From Chaetorhynchus papuensis (taxonomy: Eukaryota > Chordata > Aves > Passeriformes > Rhipiduridae): a stretch of DNA of 64,000 nt. The stretch is taken from NCBI GenBank assembly GCA_013396525.1, contig VWYX01000923.1:112858-176857 (forward strand), given 5' to 3'. The stretch's first letter is position 1, and each line of letters opens with the position of its first letter. The notes beneath the pieces are model-generated. The model saw nothing but the letters and a program-made list of their open reading frames with translations, did no database searches and was not told where the DNA came from. Of this stretch, positions 1 to 12,814 are shown one piece after another. The translations under genes were made by a program, and so were the position numbers.

Positions 1-943
1 AGCTGATTCGATTTTTATTTTTTTACACTGAGAATTATCAGTGTCAGAACTACAATCAATACAATACTTCTGCATGAGGGAAATGCATGCTCTAATAGAA
101 AGCTAAGAAATTTTGAATATGGTCATTTAAAATGACAAGTTTTAATCAATTTTCCACAATCCACAATCTATTTTAATCCACAAAGAAATTTTTTATGATA
201 GTTTACATTCTTTTCTACATGTTCATTTAAAAATTATATATGTCAAATAATTTACTTGTACGAGTTTTATATAGATAAACTGCTCATAAAATTCTCTGGT
301 TAATCATGAAAAAGAACATAGTTCTTGCAGCTGGTATTGGATAAGAAATTATTCATAAGGCTGTCTATGGACATATTTCTGACTATTGATTGTTTTGCAC
401 AAATCCAGTCGAGTTCCTCTGATACAGCTATCTTCTGTTTATCTTGGAACAAGAAGGGTCTCTTCACACACATGGATCAAACATTAAAAATAAAATGATT
501 GATTTTGAAGTGTGAAATGTAAGGGCAGCAAGTCCTAAATCCAAAATAGATTAAATGTCCAGGGAAACATTTAAGCTCAGAGGAACACAGTGTAAACCCT
601 CTTTAGGCAACTAACTTCCTAATGCATTGACTCAAAGAAAAATCTATCTGTTCCAAGTGAGATAAAAATCTGAACAAAAGTATATAGAAAAGGGGAACCA
701 AATTAACATTGTGTCCATTAACATCATCATCAATCAAAAAATTTATTGGAGTTTGTCACAGGATAAAATTGTTTTGGCTTGCTTAAAAATAATTGCCCTC
801 TTTATTTCTTTCCTTGCAAAAGCTTTCTTATTACTCCCATCCTGACTACTTACATGTAGCCATTAATTAAAATGTAAGTTTCAAGAAAAATTGTTTTATC
901 TCCCTTTTATTCTATCTGGTGACACCAGAATTCATTTCCAGAT
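1..943. other. Unique AT-rich DNA, no gene recognised
   Basis: No ORF of note, no splice-flanked open frame and no repeat family that I recognise. The stretch is plain AT-rich non-coding sequence leading up to the first LTR. Confidence 0.6.
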
Positions 944-1517
944 TGCACTTGTGTAGAGTTAATTTTCTTGACAGTGGCTGGTATGGGTCTGTGTTTTGGA
1001 TTTTGCTGGGAACAGTCTGATATTGCACAGCAATTTTGTTATTGCTGAGCAGCACTTGCACGTAGACAAGGCCTTTTCTGCTTCTCTGCTCTCCACCAGC
1101 GAGGAGCTGGGAGTGCACAAGGACCTGGGAGGGGACACAGCTGGGACAGATGACTCCAAGCAACCAAAGCAACATTCCATACCGTGTAGCATCATGCTCA
1201 GCATAGAGTCCTGGGGAAAGGAGGAGAAGGGGGCTGTTCAGAGTGATGGCTTTGTCTTCCCAAGTCATCACCGTGTGTGGTGGAGCCCTGCTTTCCTGGG
1301 AATGGCTGAACACACCCCGCTTGCCCATGGGAAGTGGTGAATGAATTCTTTGGGTTGTTTTGCTTGCCCACACAGCTTTGGCTTTACCTATTAAACTGTC
1401 TTCATTTCAACCCAGCGGTCTTCTCTCTTTTACACTTCCAGTTCTGTCACCCATCCCATGAGGGATGAGTAACTGGCTGTGTGGGGCTGAGCTGACAGCT
1501 GGGGTTAAACCACGACA
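944..1517 (+). mobile_element. Solo LTR of an avian endogenous retrovirus, family A copy 1
   Basis: A non-coding long terminal repeat on the plus strand. It shares its order of blocks with three other copies in this window (4408-4998, 56638-57204, 60609-61146): the gagttaattttctt block, a GAGCAGCACTTGCAC block, the AAGGCCTTTTCTGCTTCTC block, GGGAGGGGACACAGC, then CATCATGCTCAGCATA. The TATA position, TATATAAA in the best copies, has decayed to CATAGAG near 1202. The polyadenylation signal ATTAAA is at 1390-1395, followed by the R/U5 block ACTGTCTTCATTTCAACCCA. The 3' end GGTTAAACCACGACA is intact at 1517. The 5' end is shortened or eroded, so the start (944-952) is uncertain, and no target-site duplication is visible. 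No gag, pol or env sequence adjoins it, so it is a solo LTR. The family resembles LTRs I remember from passerine genomes; I assign no database name. Confidence 0.85.
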
Positions 1518-4407
1518 AGTTCTCAGAAACATTGCATTTCAGAGGCACAATGAACCACTTCACCCCACCTGAAGATGGTTGTTTAAATAGTTCATATGAA
1601 TCCGCCAGAAACTACTATTCCTTATTAATCTCTGATAAATGGCCTTTGGTGGTATTAGGAGAATTCAGACGTCCAAAGACATCCTTTGTGAAGTCCTTTC
1701 ACTTTCTGCTCCACATGGGAGAGACAGAATAAAAAGAATATTTATCATCAACAGCTGATAACCAATAGAAGTAAGAAAATAATAGAACATGTAGAAAAAT
1801 CTCAGTGTCCGGAATTTTTCACTGCTAGAAAATGGCAAATACTGAAATTTTTCAAGGAAAATATAATATAGTAGGAGCTGGTGGTGATAATAGGGCTGAT
1901 TTTCTTTGACAAACCACACTTTCTACATATGCCAAATTTATGGATGTCAACAGAATCATGCATCTGCTTCAAGCACAGCAATGTATTCAGAAAATACACT
2001 TGCCATGATGGTATAGAAGCTGGAGCAAACATTCCGAGGTTGGTAGGTCAGTCAGATGAGAATATTAACATCAACAAAAATGACGCATTTTAGTCTCATT
2101 CATCCAGTAGAAAATTCCACCAAAATTAATATCTTCCTAGATAACAGGACCACTCTAACAGTCTACAGGTCCTAGAAAAACTGAATCCTTTCCCATTTTT
2201 CTTCAGTCCTAGATAAACGTTCTCTTATCTCACTAACTTATCTGTAGTACATCTGGACACCCATGGAAGCAAACATGAATTTTACAGAAACAAACTTCTT
2301 ACCCCATGACTTTAAGGGCCCAACAAGCACCACAAGAAAGGTTTCTAAACCACTAAACCAAGAGTAGGAGAGAAGAGGGAGAAAAGTGATGAAAAAGAGG
2401 CGTGGAAAGGCTCAGAGGCAGAGGCAGGGGACTGGTAAATCACATTGACTGTCCATTGCAAAGACAGCTTTAAGATTAGCTAGTTCCATGTAGAAGCATG
2501 CTTTGGTTATCAAAGTTTTTTTCTGATGCAGACTCTCCCTGCATCTCACCATAGTAAAAATTACCTTTGTCCACATCTTTGTCCACATCTCAACTCCCTG
2601 CTACTTCAGGGAAAATCAAATGACAAGCTAAATAAGCAAAGCACCCCCAAAGCACGAAGTCTTTCTTTATTTTTAAAGTTTAGCAGGTATCTGGAAATAA
2701 GCAGTGGGGTAACTACCCTTCATAAACAAAAAGATAATGAATGTTAAAACTTTGCTGACAGCCAAGATCACAGTGATTCCATCACTGTTTACAGGTTTAA
2801 TCTAGTATTTTTAATTGCCACCTGCTCCCAAAATACCCTGGCCACTTGCTTCTGCCCTCACATTGCCAATTGGCCCAAGCATCATGTAGCAATGCAAACA
2901 GATTATCAGATAAGAGGAATCAGTCTAGTCAAAAAGTTACCCAGAAAAGTACTTTCAGCTGGATCAGTTCCCTGATACTGTTTACTTCCTGGCTGCATAA
3001 GCACTTGCATTAGTCACATTTGCATGGGGTGAAAACAACCAGAATGGCTAAAGCCTGTACACATAATTTCCTCAGAAAGCCAATTTCCCTTTTGGGCTGT
3101 CTGGGCCTACGTGCTTGGAGTGAATTTCTTCTCACTCTGCACAACGTGTAGTTCCTGCACATGGTTGCTCAGGTCTGTAAAAGCCCATAATCAATACTCT
3201 TTGTACATGCTGTTGCAAACTCTGAGCAAGGATGTGGGGGACAAAAGTTGCAAAGAGGGAAAGACATAGGCTGTAAGGGAACTTGACATCATGTAGTTAT
3301 GGGAAGTAGTTTCAATGTATATGGTGCTGATCATGAACAAACCACAACAGAAATAACCTAGACAAATAGCTATAAGTTGCTTTTTCAGATACTCCAGATG
3401 CCATATTAAAGCTCATTTTAAGTTTCTTCAGCAGTTGTTTGATACTTGAGTGGAGATTGTGTTAGAAATTGTGTATTGAATTAAGAATCAAATAAAGCTC
3501 TTAAGTTTTATATCAGTTACACTCTGAATTAGTTAAGAAAATAAAAATCCCTCCTTCTTAATCTCTTTGATACTTGCAAACAAAACACATACTTGGAATA
3601 AAAAACAGCCATTTTTCTGTTATCTAGTGATATTATTATTACTGTTGGAATATTTTGACTTATTATTTTTATTCCAATCAGAATAAAAGCCTTGAAATAT
3701 ACAAATTTTAACAGCATTGGAGTTTACTTGGTACAGTTAGATTCCTTTTTTCTTTTTTTCTGAGCAAATGGATTTCAACAAATATTTCATAAAATTACAG
3801 CTCATGGAAGTATCATAATTGCTTTCCTGAACAAGGTGAGAGCTCTTATGTTACAGATTCATGATGACTCAACTTGACCTTTCATTGTAAAATAGGATTG
3901 GACTTCTGCCACATTATGGATGCTCTTCTTGTAAATATCCAGATGCCCCCATTAGTTTCTAGAGGTTTTTCACCAGACAGAAAACAGTGGAAGTGGTTAT
4001 AGCTCTCGTACCATATGCTCTTGTACCACAAATCTAAATCAAGCCAATGATGTTATGAGTGTTCTGCAAGGTCTTGACAGAGGTTTTGTTAAGTATTTGT
4101 GCAATATGTATCACACATACGCATCTGTGTGTGAGTGTATTTGTGTAGCCAAATTTTAGCTGAAAATTTTCATTTGGTTTTACATAAAGAAATCCATAAA
4201 TAAATTGTAATTTGATCAACATATTACTGTGTGCCAGACAAGCACAGTTTGAAAAAGTTTCCTTATGCTAGTACTGTAGATTCCTGTCTTAATTCCAGTG
4301 GGTTTAGAGCACCTAGTTATACATTTTATGAAGACAGAAAAAAGCATGTTTAAGGTGACTGGATTAGATTATTAAACCATCAACCTTTGCTTCAAATTTT
4401 TCATGGT
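1518..4407. other. Unique DNA between two inverted family-A LTRs
   Basis: No gene recognised. A 12-base unit (CTTTGTCCACAT) is duplicated in tandem at about 2565-2588. Around 2880-3230 there is a motif-rich stretch, listed separately. Small ORFs in this interval (up to about 84 codons) have no recognisable domain. Confidence 0.55.
2880..3230. promoter_or_regulatory. Candidate regulatory element: GATA palindrome plus octamer
   Basis: Seen directly: an 11-bp palindrome TTATCAGATAA at 2903-2913, i.e. two GATA motifs back to back, and an octamer ATTTGCAT at 3018-3025. The surrounding 350 bp is less AT-rich than its flanks and matches no repeat that I recognise. That this is a working or conserved enhancer is inference only. 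Such motifs also arise by chance in a 64-kb window. Confidence 0.25.
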
Positions 4408-4998
4408 TGTCACTCCAGCTGACGACTAAGCCACACATGGATGCTTGCTCATTCCCCTACCAGAACTCCCCAGTGTGATGGGGCACAGAATCAGGAATGT
4501 AAAAGCCAGAGAATTCATGGGTTAAGATAAAGTTTAATAGGGAAAGAAAAAGCCATGAGCACAAGCAAATCTAGGCAAGGAATTCATTCACCATTTTCTA
4601 TGGGCAGGCAGGTGTGTTCAGCCATTCCCAGGAAAGCAGAGTTCCATCCTGAGTAATGGTGACTTGAAAAGACAAATACCATCACACTAAATGTCCTCCT
4701 CTTCCTTCTCCACCCAGCTTTATATACTGAACATGATGACATATGGTATAGAATATCTTTTTAGTCAGTTGGGGTCAGCTGTCCTGGCTATGTTTACGCC
4801 CAACTCCTTGTGCACCCCCAGCCTCCTCACTGTGGGGATGTGAGAAGCAGAAAAAGGCCTTGGCTCTGTGTAAGCTCTGCTCGGCAGTAACTAAAACATC
4901 TCTGGGTTATCAAGACTGTTTCCATTAAAAATCTAAAACATAACCCCATACCAGCTACTGTGACAAGCATTAACTCCATCACAGCCAAAATCAGCACA
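4408..4998 (-). mobile_element. Solo LTR of an avian endogenous retrovirus, family A copy 2
   Basis: Minus-strand copy of the same LTR as 944-1517. Read on the minus strand it begins TGTGCTGATTTTGGCTG at 4998 and shows a good TATA box (TATATAAAG, near 4719-4727) after GTTCAG. The signal ATTAAA is complementary to 4533-4538. It ends at a shortened version of the usual terminus near 4408, where several terminal bases corresponding to GGTTTAACC are missing. The AAGGCCTTTTTCTGC and CTCCTTGTGC-type blocks pair with the other copies. The flanks (ATGGT left, ATATT right) do not give a convincing target-site duplication. It has no coding capacity and no internal retroviral sequence on either side. 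Confidence 0.85.
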
Positions 4999-7900
4999 AT
5001 ATTACATCCAGGAAATAATCTGGTTTAGAGTCTTCTGTAATTCAGAAGAAAAAAAGCAAGCCACTAACATAAACGTACTAGAAAATTAGTACACCAAGAC
5101 AGGGTGTTTAGTATGGACACTTATATACAGTAAGTACATATTAAATGGAAAGATGACTTGTAGCATATGGTGTGAAACCACAGTACTAGTCTGTGATATC
5201 CAGAACTGTGGTTAAATCCAAGTAAGCTTTGTCTGGAAACACAATTGTTTGGAATACAATTACAGTGATCTTTATCACTGTAATTGGCAATTTTTAAATT
5301 TGAAAAGGAATATCATTCTATTTACAAATGTTTCTGACTCATCTAAATGTTTATTCACTGATAAGGGAGAAATCAGTATCACAATTTTCTCTGCTACTGT
5401 TAAGGATCCACCTGTAAAACACAAGAGTTGTGTCTGCTACCTAATTTTCAAATAATGAAGACTTAGAACAGTTTAAAAAATATAAAAATAAATAAGTTCA
5501 AAGTACATACAGGGCCTATGATTTTGACCCTACTAAATCTGCAGAATGTTAGTTTGCTAAGTTCCTAGTACCTTCTGTAATGAAAAGAATTAATTCTGAT
5601 GTCAGCAGGACTCTCCCCAAACTCTTTCCTTCCAACAGAAGCTCCAAACTCAGTTACACCTGGGAAGGAAATAAAAAAAAACCAGATTGTTCCTTTCACA
5701 TGCAGCAGCATGAAGATATGACCTTTGAAATTCCTTGTAGAATTCTGCCAGAGAGCTGCAAGAGAAACAAGAAAATGTCCTCAGCATGGTGCGGCTCACG
5801 TTTCACAAACACTTCAGAAAACAGGATATAGTTTTCTCATGGGCGTACCTTCAGCTCATTACAGGCAGCAAACTGTGAGGACTGCTCGCAAAGCAAAATG
5901 AGTAAATTAATTATATGACAAGTGTTAATATCTTATTTGAAAACAGGACTCCCTAAATATCAATTAAAAGTTTTCCTTAGTGTTGGAGACTGCTTAAATC
6001 TTAAAGGACAAAAAAACATCAAAAACTCAATGTGAGAGAAAACTTATCCTTTTTTTTCCATTTACAACACTTCGTAATATTAAAATGAGTAAACATTTTT
6101 TCAAGCAGAGAGTTTCAGTGCTGAAAATCATGTCTTATATGATTAAGAAGTTTCCATGGGAGTTTTTATTCCCCTGAATAAACAATTCTGTCATTGTGAT
6201 GAAAAAAAAATGTAATTTCTAGTGGAATATTTTAATATATTGCTTAATCTAGAAACTCAATTTTAAATTTTGGAATAATATGGAGTTGAAAAAATTTAAA
6301 GCCACATAATTTTGTTTAGCACGTTCAAAGAATCAGATCAACCTTAGTTCAATCTCAATGAATGCTGAAACTGTAAAATAGTACCAAACTGGAAACTCTC
6401 CTATATCTTAATATTTCACATAAATATTGTGCCAATCAACAAAATCCAAGATCTCTTTTACTGGTTATTTCACCTTAGCAGACATTTTAATATCCAGAAA
6501 AGGCACTTGTTACCATTTGCAACAAAATAAAAATGTCTCTAGCTTGCTTAGCATTCCTCTTTCATTTCCAGCGTTCCCATTAGTGTAATAAAAATGAAAT
6601 GTTGCAGCCATAGCAAGGGAGAGTGAGATTGAGCTCTTCCTGCTACAGGAGATGAAGTAGGAGGAGGAGGGAAAAAAGAGATGCTAGAGAGAGAAACCAA
6701 CATTATCTGGTTTTGGCTTGTGTTGATGCTCTTGCAGGTCACTTCCTCCCTCAACTTGCAATCACCAGTTCTACACTGCAATCTCTGCCACAAAAACATC
6801 AATAAAAGTTGACGTTTTAGGAGGTGGATGATGGGTCTCTTGTTGAAGGTTAAAGGTTGTTGAGATCTGGAAGAATCTAGCAAAATTATGATAGCCATTC
6901 ACTGCAGGAAGGAAATGGACATGTGACAAAATATTAAATAAAAATAAAATCTGGATATTCTTTGCAATAACTTTGCTCCAAAATAAAATTTGCACATTTT
7001 TGAATATATTTTAATATTAATTAAAAAATCCTGTCATTAGATAAAAATCATAAATATTTTCATTCATAGGATAACTTCTTATGTTGAGCTTGGATGACAA
7101 ATCCTTAATAAAATATTTTTTTATTTTTTACAGTTATAATACTCTGTTCTTATCTTTATACAAAAGCTATGCTTGCCATGTTTATGCCTTTGACCTTTTA
7201 AAATAAAATAATCCAAATAATATTAAAAGCTGTCTTCTTATAAAAACTTGAAATTTTTTTTATGCTCATCAATGTACTTATTGCCTGTCCCTAAATTTTT
7301 CAATTTCCTTTTCAAAGCAAGGCAACTCATATTGCAAGCAGGATTCAAAATTAGTCTGCATCACTGATTTATATAGAGACCTTTACAGAGTGTTTATTCA
7401 CATCAGAAAGCAAACAAAAAATTAGTATACAGAGAAAGAAAATAAATCCATTTTCCAAATCAATCTCATAATTTTTTTGTGGCATTAGCACAGGTCTCTG
7501 GCTGAGAGCTTCCACTTCTATTGTCATTCTATAATTATCTGAAAAACGGGAATTATTTCACAATATAAGTGGAGCAGCAATCTCTCTTATTGAACAACTT
7601 TGTATGTCAAGTGGTGTGCAGCACTCAGCTGATGCTCTGATATAAATCTGAATACACAGTTTGAAACAAACATCAGTAGGAAAGCACATATCTTGTTTCT
7701 ACTGAAATCCTAAGTGCACAAATTTTGTTTAGTTTAACATTTTGCGATTATAACCACTCGCTTAAGATATCTTTATATATATTTTACTGGGTGAAAAAAC
7801 TGCTTGCTAAAACATTTATGAAAACAAAATGTCAAAAAAAAAGAAATAAATCAAGCTCTCACAGTGACTTCAGTGGTGACTTCTCATATAATATTAACTG

Positions 7901-8431
7901 GATATCAAATATCCACTTTTTCGTTTATTATGCAGAAGGATTTGTCACTAATTCACTTTTCCCTCTTTCTAGCTGTAGGAATTGATACATGTTTTCAACA
8001 AGAAACTCTTTCACTCTATCTCTCCATTTGAAAACACAAATTCACAGTATCCCATTTCCCTGAGAATGTTAACAAATCCTACTAGTCTAATCCGATAAAA
8101 ACCCTAAACCTGTGATATCTGTGAGTGCTAAATATTTCATTTTTTCGCTGATGGATTCAGTTGCATTTTATGCCAACTAAATACAGCAGAGGAAAAGAAC
8201 TCTTTTTCCATTGCATAAGAATCGTTAGTGCTTATGGGCTCCATATGCATTTCTGTATCAACTTCAGAAGAAAGTGTTGAAGAACCTGCCTGAGAGAGTT
8301 CCCATCAGTCTTGCAGCCCATCCGGGGAGTGCCAGAAAGTGCCTTTTTTCCTGTCAAGCTGGTAAAACACAACGGACAAAGGACTGAGCAAAACATCTCT
8401 GCTTCCATCAGACTATACCCTGCTTTCTCTT
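4999..8431. other. Unique AT-rich DNA, no gene recognised
   Basis: Long AT-rich stretch without recognisable repeats. The 116-codon ORF on the minus strand at 6548-6898 has low complexity (SSISFFPPPPTSSP) from a purine-rich strand and no recognisable domain, so I treat it as chance. About 6540-6850 is somewhat richer in GC than its surroundings. Confidence 0.55.
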
Positions 8432-8530
8432 TGTGTGTGTGTGTGTGTGTTCATCTCTATGTATACAGGTCATATATATCACATATAAGCATATAAATGT
8501 GTGTGTATATATAATATATATACACATACT
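8432..8530. repeat. (TG)n followed by TA/TG-rich alternating tract
   Basis: An uninterrupted TG run covers 8432-8450 (about nine units). It is followed by CATATATATCACATATAAGC-like sequence and then a TGTGTGTATATATAATATATA tract to about 8530. Almost the whole 100 bp alternates purine and pyrimidine. The run also explains the artificial CVCVCV peptide in ORFs that cross it. Confidence 0.9.
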
Positions 8531-11500
8531 TATTACATCCAAGTATTTTCTGATGAAAATATTCTGGGAAAAGCATGATGCACCAGGTGGTTTTGCAGTG
8601 CTAACTCCATCCTTTTTTTTGGTTGGAGTCTGTAGGAAGTGTAATGCATTGGTATATTTATTGCATGTAATATATTAAGCACATAACTATATATACGTTA
8701 TTACTAGTATAGAGATTTATACAGTTCATATCGGATGTACCTTTATATTATTCCCAGCCAATGAATCTGACACAGGTCACTTTCTTCATCTCAGACCAAA
8801 TTGCTCAGTCCAACTCAGTCTCTGCATCACTACTCCCAGTTCCACTACAGGAAGTAGCAGAGGGAGCACCAGGCAGTCACTGTGCTCCTCCAGTACGTGG
8901 CTTATTTTTAGGGGTCTAAAAAAAGGTAAAACTGGCAGAGTTATGGTCAATTAAATCAATTTTTGAAGAAATTTAGGCTTATAACAGAAATATTTTTAGA
9001 TTAAATACTGCTAAAATTGGTGTGTCACACTATATACTATCAATCTATAAATTAGAACAAATTATCTGCAGTGGAAGTCAATCAGTTCTTAGGACTTCTA
9101 TAAAAAAAGAGACAAATAAGGCATTTCATTAGGAGAGAGACCTCTGAAAACAAACAATTTTATGAAGACTAAAGGAATTGTTCCTTTTTTGTTCTGAATA
9201 TACCCACGATTTTCTGGAAAGTGACATGATATATTTGTCTTTAATTAGTGAGTGGGCAAAGTACAGTGGGCAAGCTAGTCACAATGTTTCTCTGCAGGGA
9301 AACCTCAAATGTCTTCATAAGCAAACAGGAAAGAAAATAATAAAATAATAAAATAAGACCTAGTCCTGTGCAGAGAACCAGAAATTGAATATATTATCAG
9401 TTTGCTAAGTAACCCACCAAAGTATTAGAAGCTATGTCATAATTATTTCTTGAAACTTCCTATCAGTGGACTGAGAACTGAATTGTTTTCTTGCTGTAAG
9501 ATGAATTAGAGGATATAGGCCCAGAATATTTTTGTCTTAATCTAATGTACTGATAAATGCAATCATCTAAATTACCAAGTAATTTAATTTATTTACGTGC
9601 ATGTTGAACAGAGTTATTAGACGGCAAAAACCCTTCAGTATCTGATTCACAATTATCCAACACAAGGACTGAAGAGAATGATTCATTTGCCTTCAGATAG
9701 ATAGTAGTTTTTCCCTTTCTCTACTAAAGGATATGTCTCCACCTCACTGACTTACATGATTTAACCAAGATTAAGTGATCTGCCTACAACTATAAAAAAC
9801 GTTTCTGGAGGACAGCCCAGGCCTTGCAACTCCATGGTTCCTGTTTTTATCAGAAACAAGCCTTCTAATCCTTATCTAGATTTAGTCCAATCTCCCGAGG
9901 AGTTCAGTCTGGTTTGATGAAGTGTGTGGATAGAAGCCTCATTTTGGTGGTGCCTTCATTCAGACCACACTCACTTTCAGCTGCACATTCAGCTGAAGAT
10001 TTTTTCAGGAAACAAAAGTTCAATGACAAACTCAGATCTGTCTTTTAATTATTAATCTACCATCCAGCAGATAACACATGTTCCTTCAGTAATTGCTCAT
10101 TTCATACATTTATCCTAGTTAGGCAATTTCCTCTTTGTCTCTTAGTCCATCTACCACTTTTTGTCAAGAATTTTGCTGCAAGTAGAACAGATTATTTGCT
10201 TGATTGCAGTAGACCAATATTACTGAGCTATGGTAAAACACTGATTCAGACAAAGTCTGGGAAAAGGCTAAACACAAAGTGAAAGCTTTCTGACAAATAG
10301 ACAAAGCAATAATTACCTGTCTCTCTCCAAACAGATATAATTAGCAGGAGCAGAGCTAATAATTTTAAGTCATGCTGATGATCTTTTGTTTCAGCATTTA
10401 AAAACACACACACAAAGGCTTTCTCATCAGAAAATATGTTTAAAGAACCCCTTCTCTTTACCCTTATTACCACAAAATGTCATAGGTTGTCATCTGTCAA
10501 AAGAATAGCTGCATGACAGCAACACCACACTTTTAAATAAATCAGCAAAGCAAGCTTTGTCATTTACAACCATTATTGGGCTTCTGAGTGGATGTGTTCA
10601 ACCTCTATTTTCTAATTATTTTAAGATTTCAATAGCCATTTAGGTAGCAAGGAAAGTGAGAGAAGGGAACTGTGAAAGGAAAGTTGTTTCATGTAAAGAA
10701 TTGTTAGGACACAAAATAAAAAGCATAACTAGATTACTGCTGTGGAACCTGCAGATAGAAAGACTTATTACCTGCAGGAAGTGTTACTGATGTCTTACCT
10801 GTCTGCATAAAAAATGTGACATGCAGGGAATGCAAATTCATCAATTGTTTTCATTTTGTGATTTCATGGAGTAAGGTGTGTGTAATATAGAATCAAATAA
10901 GCAAAGAAAATAGAAGACCATCTACAGAAACTTTAGTCATGTCTTGTCAAAGCAAATGTGTTTCCACAAATAATTCAAAGAATATATTAAAAAAAAAGAA
11001 GTATCCATTAATATGGAGCAGATTTTCCAAATATGAAATACACTTACAAGATCATGGCGTGATCCTTGCCTCCACTTCATTTTCAGACTCACATTGAAAA
11101 CTAATAAATACTTAATATTTGTGGAAAAAAACCCTCAGTATTTTTATTCCATTGGAGATAAATACTCTTAAACAAGCTTTTATTGGCATAGATCCTCCCA
11201 ACAGATGGAATTATCAAAGATAGTAATCATCAGGAGTACAATACTGTCTCATTGTTGAAAGAACCCCAGCGGCTCAGAAACTTAAAAATATAGCCTTCAT
11301 CACTAAGAGAGAAACATGAAAAAAATATTAAAAAGTAAGTGTTTGAGTATTTTTAACTTTTTTTTGTTTTAAATACTTTCTTAAGGAGGGCATTTTTCTT
11401 TCCTGCAACCAATATACTTTTTTCTTCCTTTCAGATGCCTGAGACTTAAGAAGTCAGGAATAGACACAGACTGGATATAACAGGGCTCAAGAAGCGATCT

Positions 11501-11876
11501 GGCCTTTCTTGAGAAGAGGATATAAGAAAGGAAGATGCTCCTTAGGCAATTCCATGGATACCTACATTGCAGGCAGAGGGAACTTGGATGAGGAAAACAT
11601 CTAACAGGGAAGTCTCAAAGAAGCAGAAGATGAAACACATGGAAAATTCCAGGGAATGTCAGTTTTCAGATGAGTAGGTGAAGAAAATATGGTTAGACAA
11701 TAATTTTATGGCATTAGCAAAAGGGTCACAAAGCTTGGAAATATTCTGGAAGTTACTGATGGCTCCTTCTCTATGGGACACAGCAGCCTGGGATCACAGA
11801 TTAATATATTTCATTGTCATTCACAACCATCGTTTCAAATGTCTCTGAAGACAAGTGGCTGAAAGATACCCACCTA
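8531..11876. other. Unique AT-rich DNA, no gene recognised
   Basis: No repeat or gene recognised. ORFs are short (75 codons at most) and show no domain. A strong polypyrimidine-AG acceptor-like site lies near 11435 (CTTCCTTTCAG), but nothing downstream of it reads as an open coding exon. Confidence 0.55.
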
Positions 11877-11960
11877 AGGGAATGAGAGAGGTGGGGTGAG
11901 GTAGACAGAAGAGAGGGGAAAAGGGATAAGAGAGAGGAAAAGGGATAAGGAGAGGGGATT
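11877..11960 (+). repeat. Purine-rich tract with a 19-bp tandem duplication
   Basis: The plus strand is almost pure A and G. The 12-mer AAAAGGGATAAG occurs at 11919-11930 and again at 11938-11949, giving a period of 19 bp, with GAGAGG between and around the copies. The antisense ORFs here are serine- and proline-rich low-complexity artefacts. Confidence 0.8.
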
Positions 11961-12814
11961 GTATTATAGGGGTTTGTGCCACCATGACCCAATAGAAACC
12001 TATACAGAAAAAACATAATAGTTCATGATTTTTCAGATATGAAAGAGTCAAAAAGAAGATTGTAGATTACTATTGGCATTTTATGATGCGTGCATTATTA
12101 GATGTAGCTCAGACAGTAGTCCTGAGGCCACCTGTGCACTGCAACTTGACTAATGTGAAACCAAATTTAGGGCAGTGTTCTGAAAGTGTGACTTCAATTT
12201 TAAAGCTCAACAGGGACACAGAGTGTTATTGGTTGCTGTCCTGCCTACATGACATGAAGTCAACTGTTCAAAATTAAAATATTTCCAGGGACCATCAGAA
12301 GACCACTAAGCACACTACAAATCTCTTGGACCTCATAGAGCTTCAAAATATAAAACCTGTAGAAAAGAGTTTGTTGTTTAACAATGGCATGTATTAAAAA
12401 AGGAAAAGAGAAAAAGAGAAGTCACTCGTATAGTTATGTATTTGAATTCTATTTTAGAGCAGGTAGATATATTTGATGAAATTACCACTTTAAGACTGAA
12501 ATTTGTAAAGTGCAAGGAGTGCAAAATCTTAATAATTTTTCACGGTAAGGCTTCTTGAACTTACAATGTTTACATGAATAGTTATTTCCATCTTTATTAT
12601 ACCTCCATCAATCTTACAGTCATTTGTATTTCTCTGTTTTATAAATTAAAATTCTTCAGAACACACTTTCTGATGCATGCATATTTCTTGATTGCAAGGT
12701 GACATTTGTATAGGTGTTTGTAGAAAAATCTTTCAAAAAATTAGGTGCTGATTAAAAACTGCAAACCCACTTTAGTTTCAAATACTTTTTAGGTGCGTTA
12801 AACTTTCCAGATAG

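Noticed and set aside
912..1373. 153-codon minus-strand ORF and overlapping frames
   Set aside because: It is the antisense of a solo LTR; LTRs of this family are non-coding.
4403..5003. Target-site duplication for the LTR at 4408-4998
   Set aside because: Flanks ATGGT and ATATT match in only three of five bases, and the LTR end is itself shortened.
11435..11530. Strong acceptor-like CTTCCTTTCAG followed by ATGCC
   Set aside because: The downstream frame from the ATG stops after four codons, and there is no donor partner.
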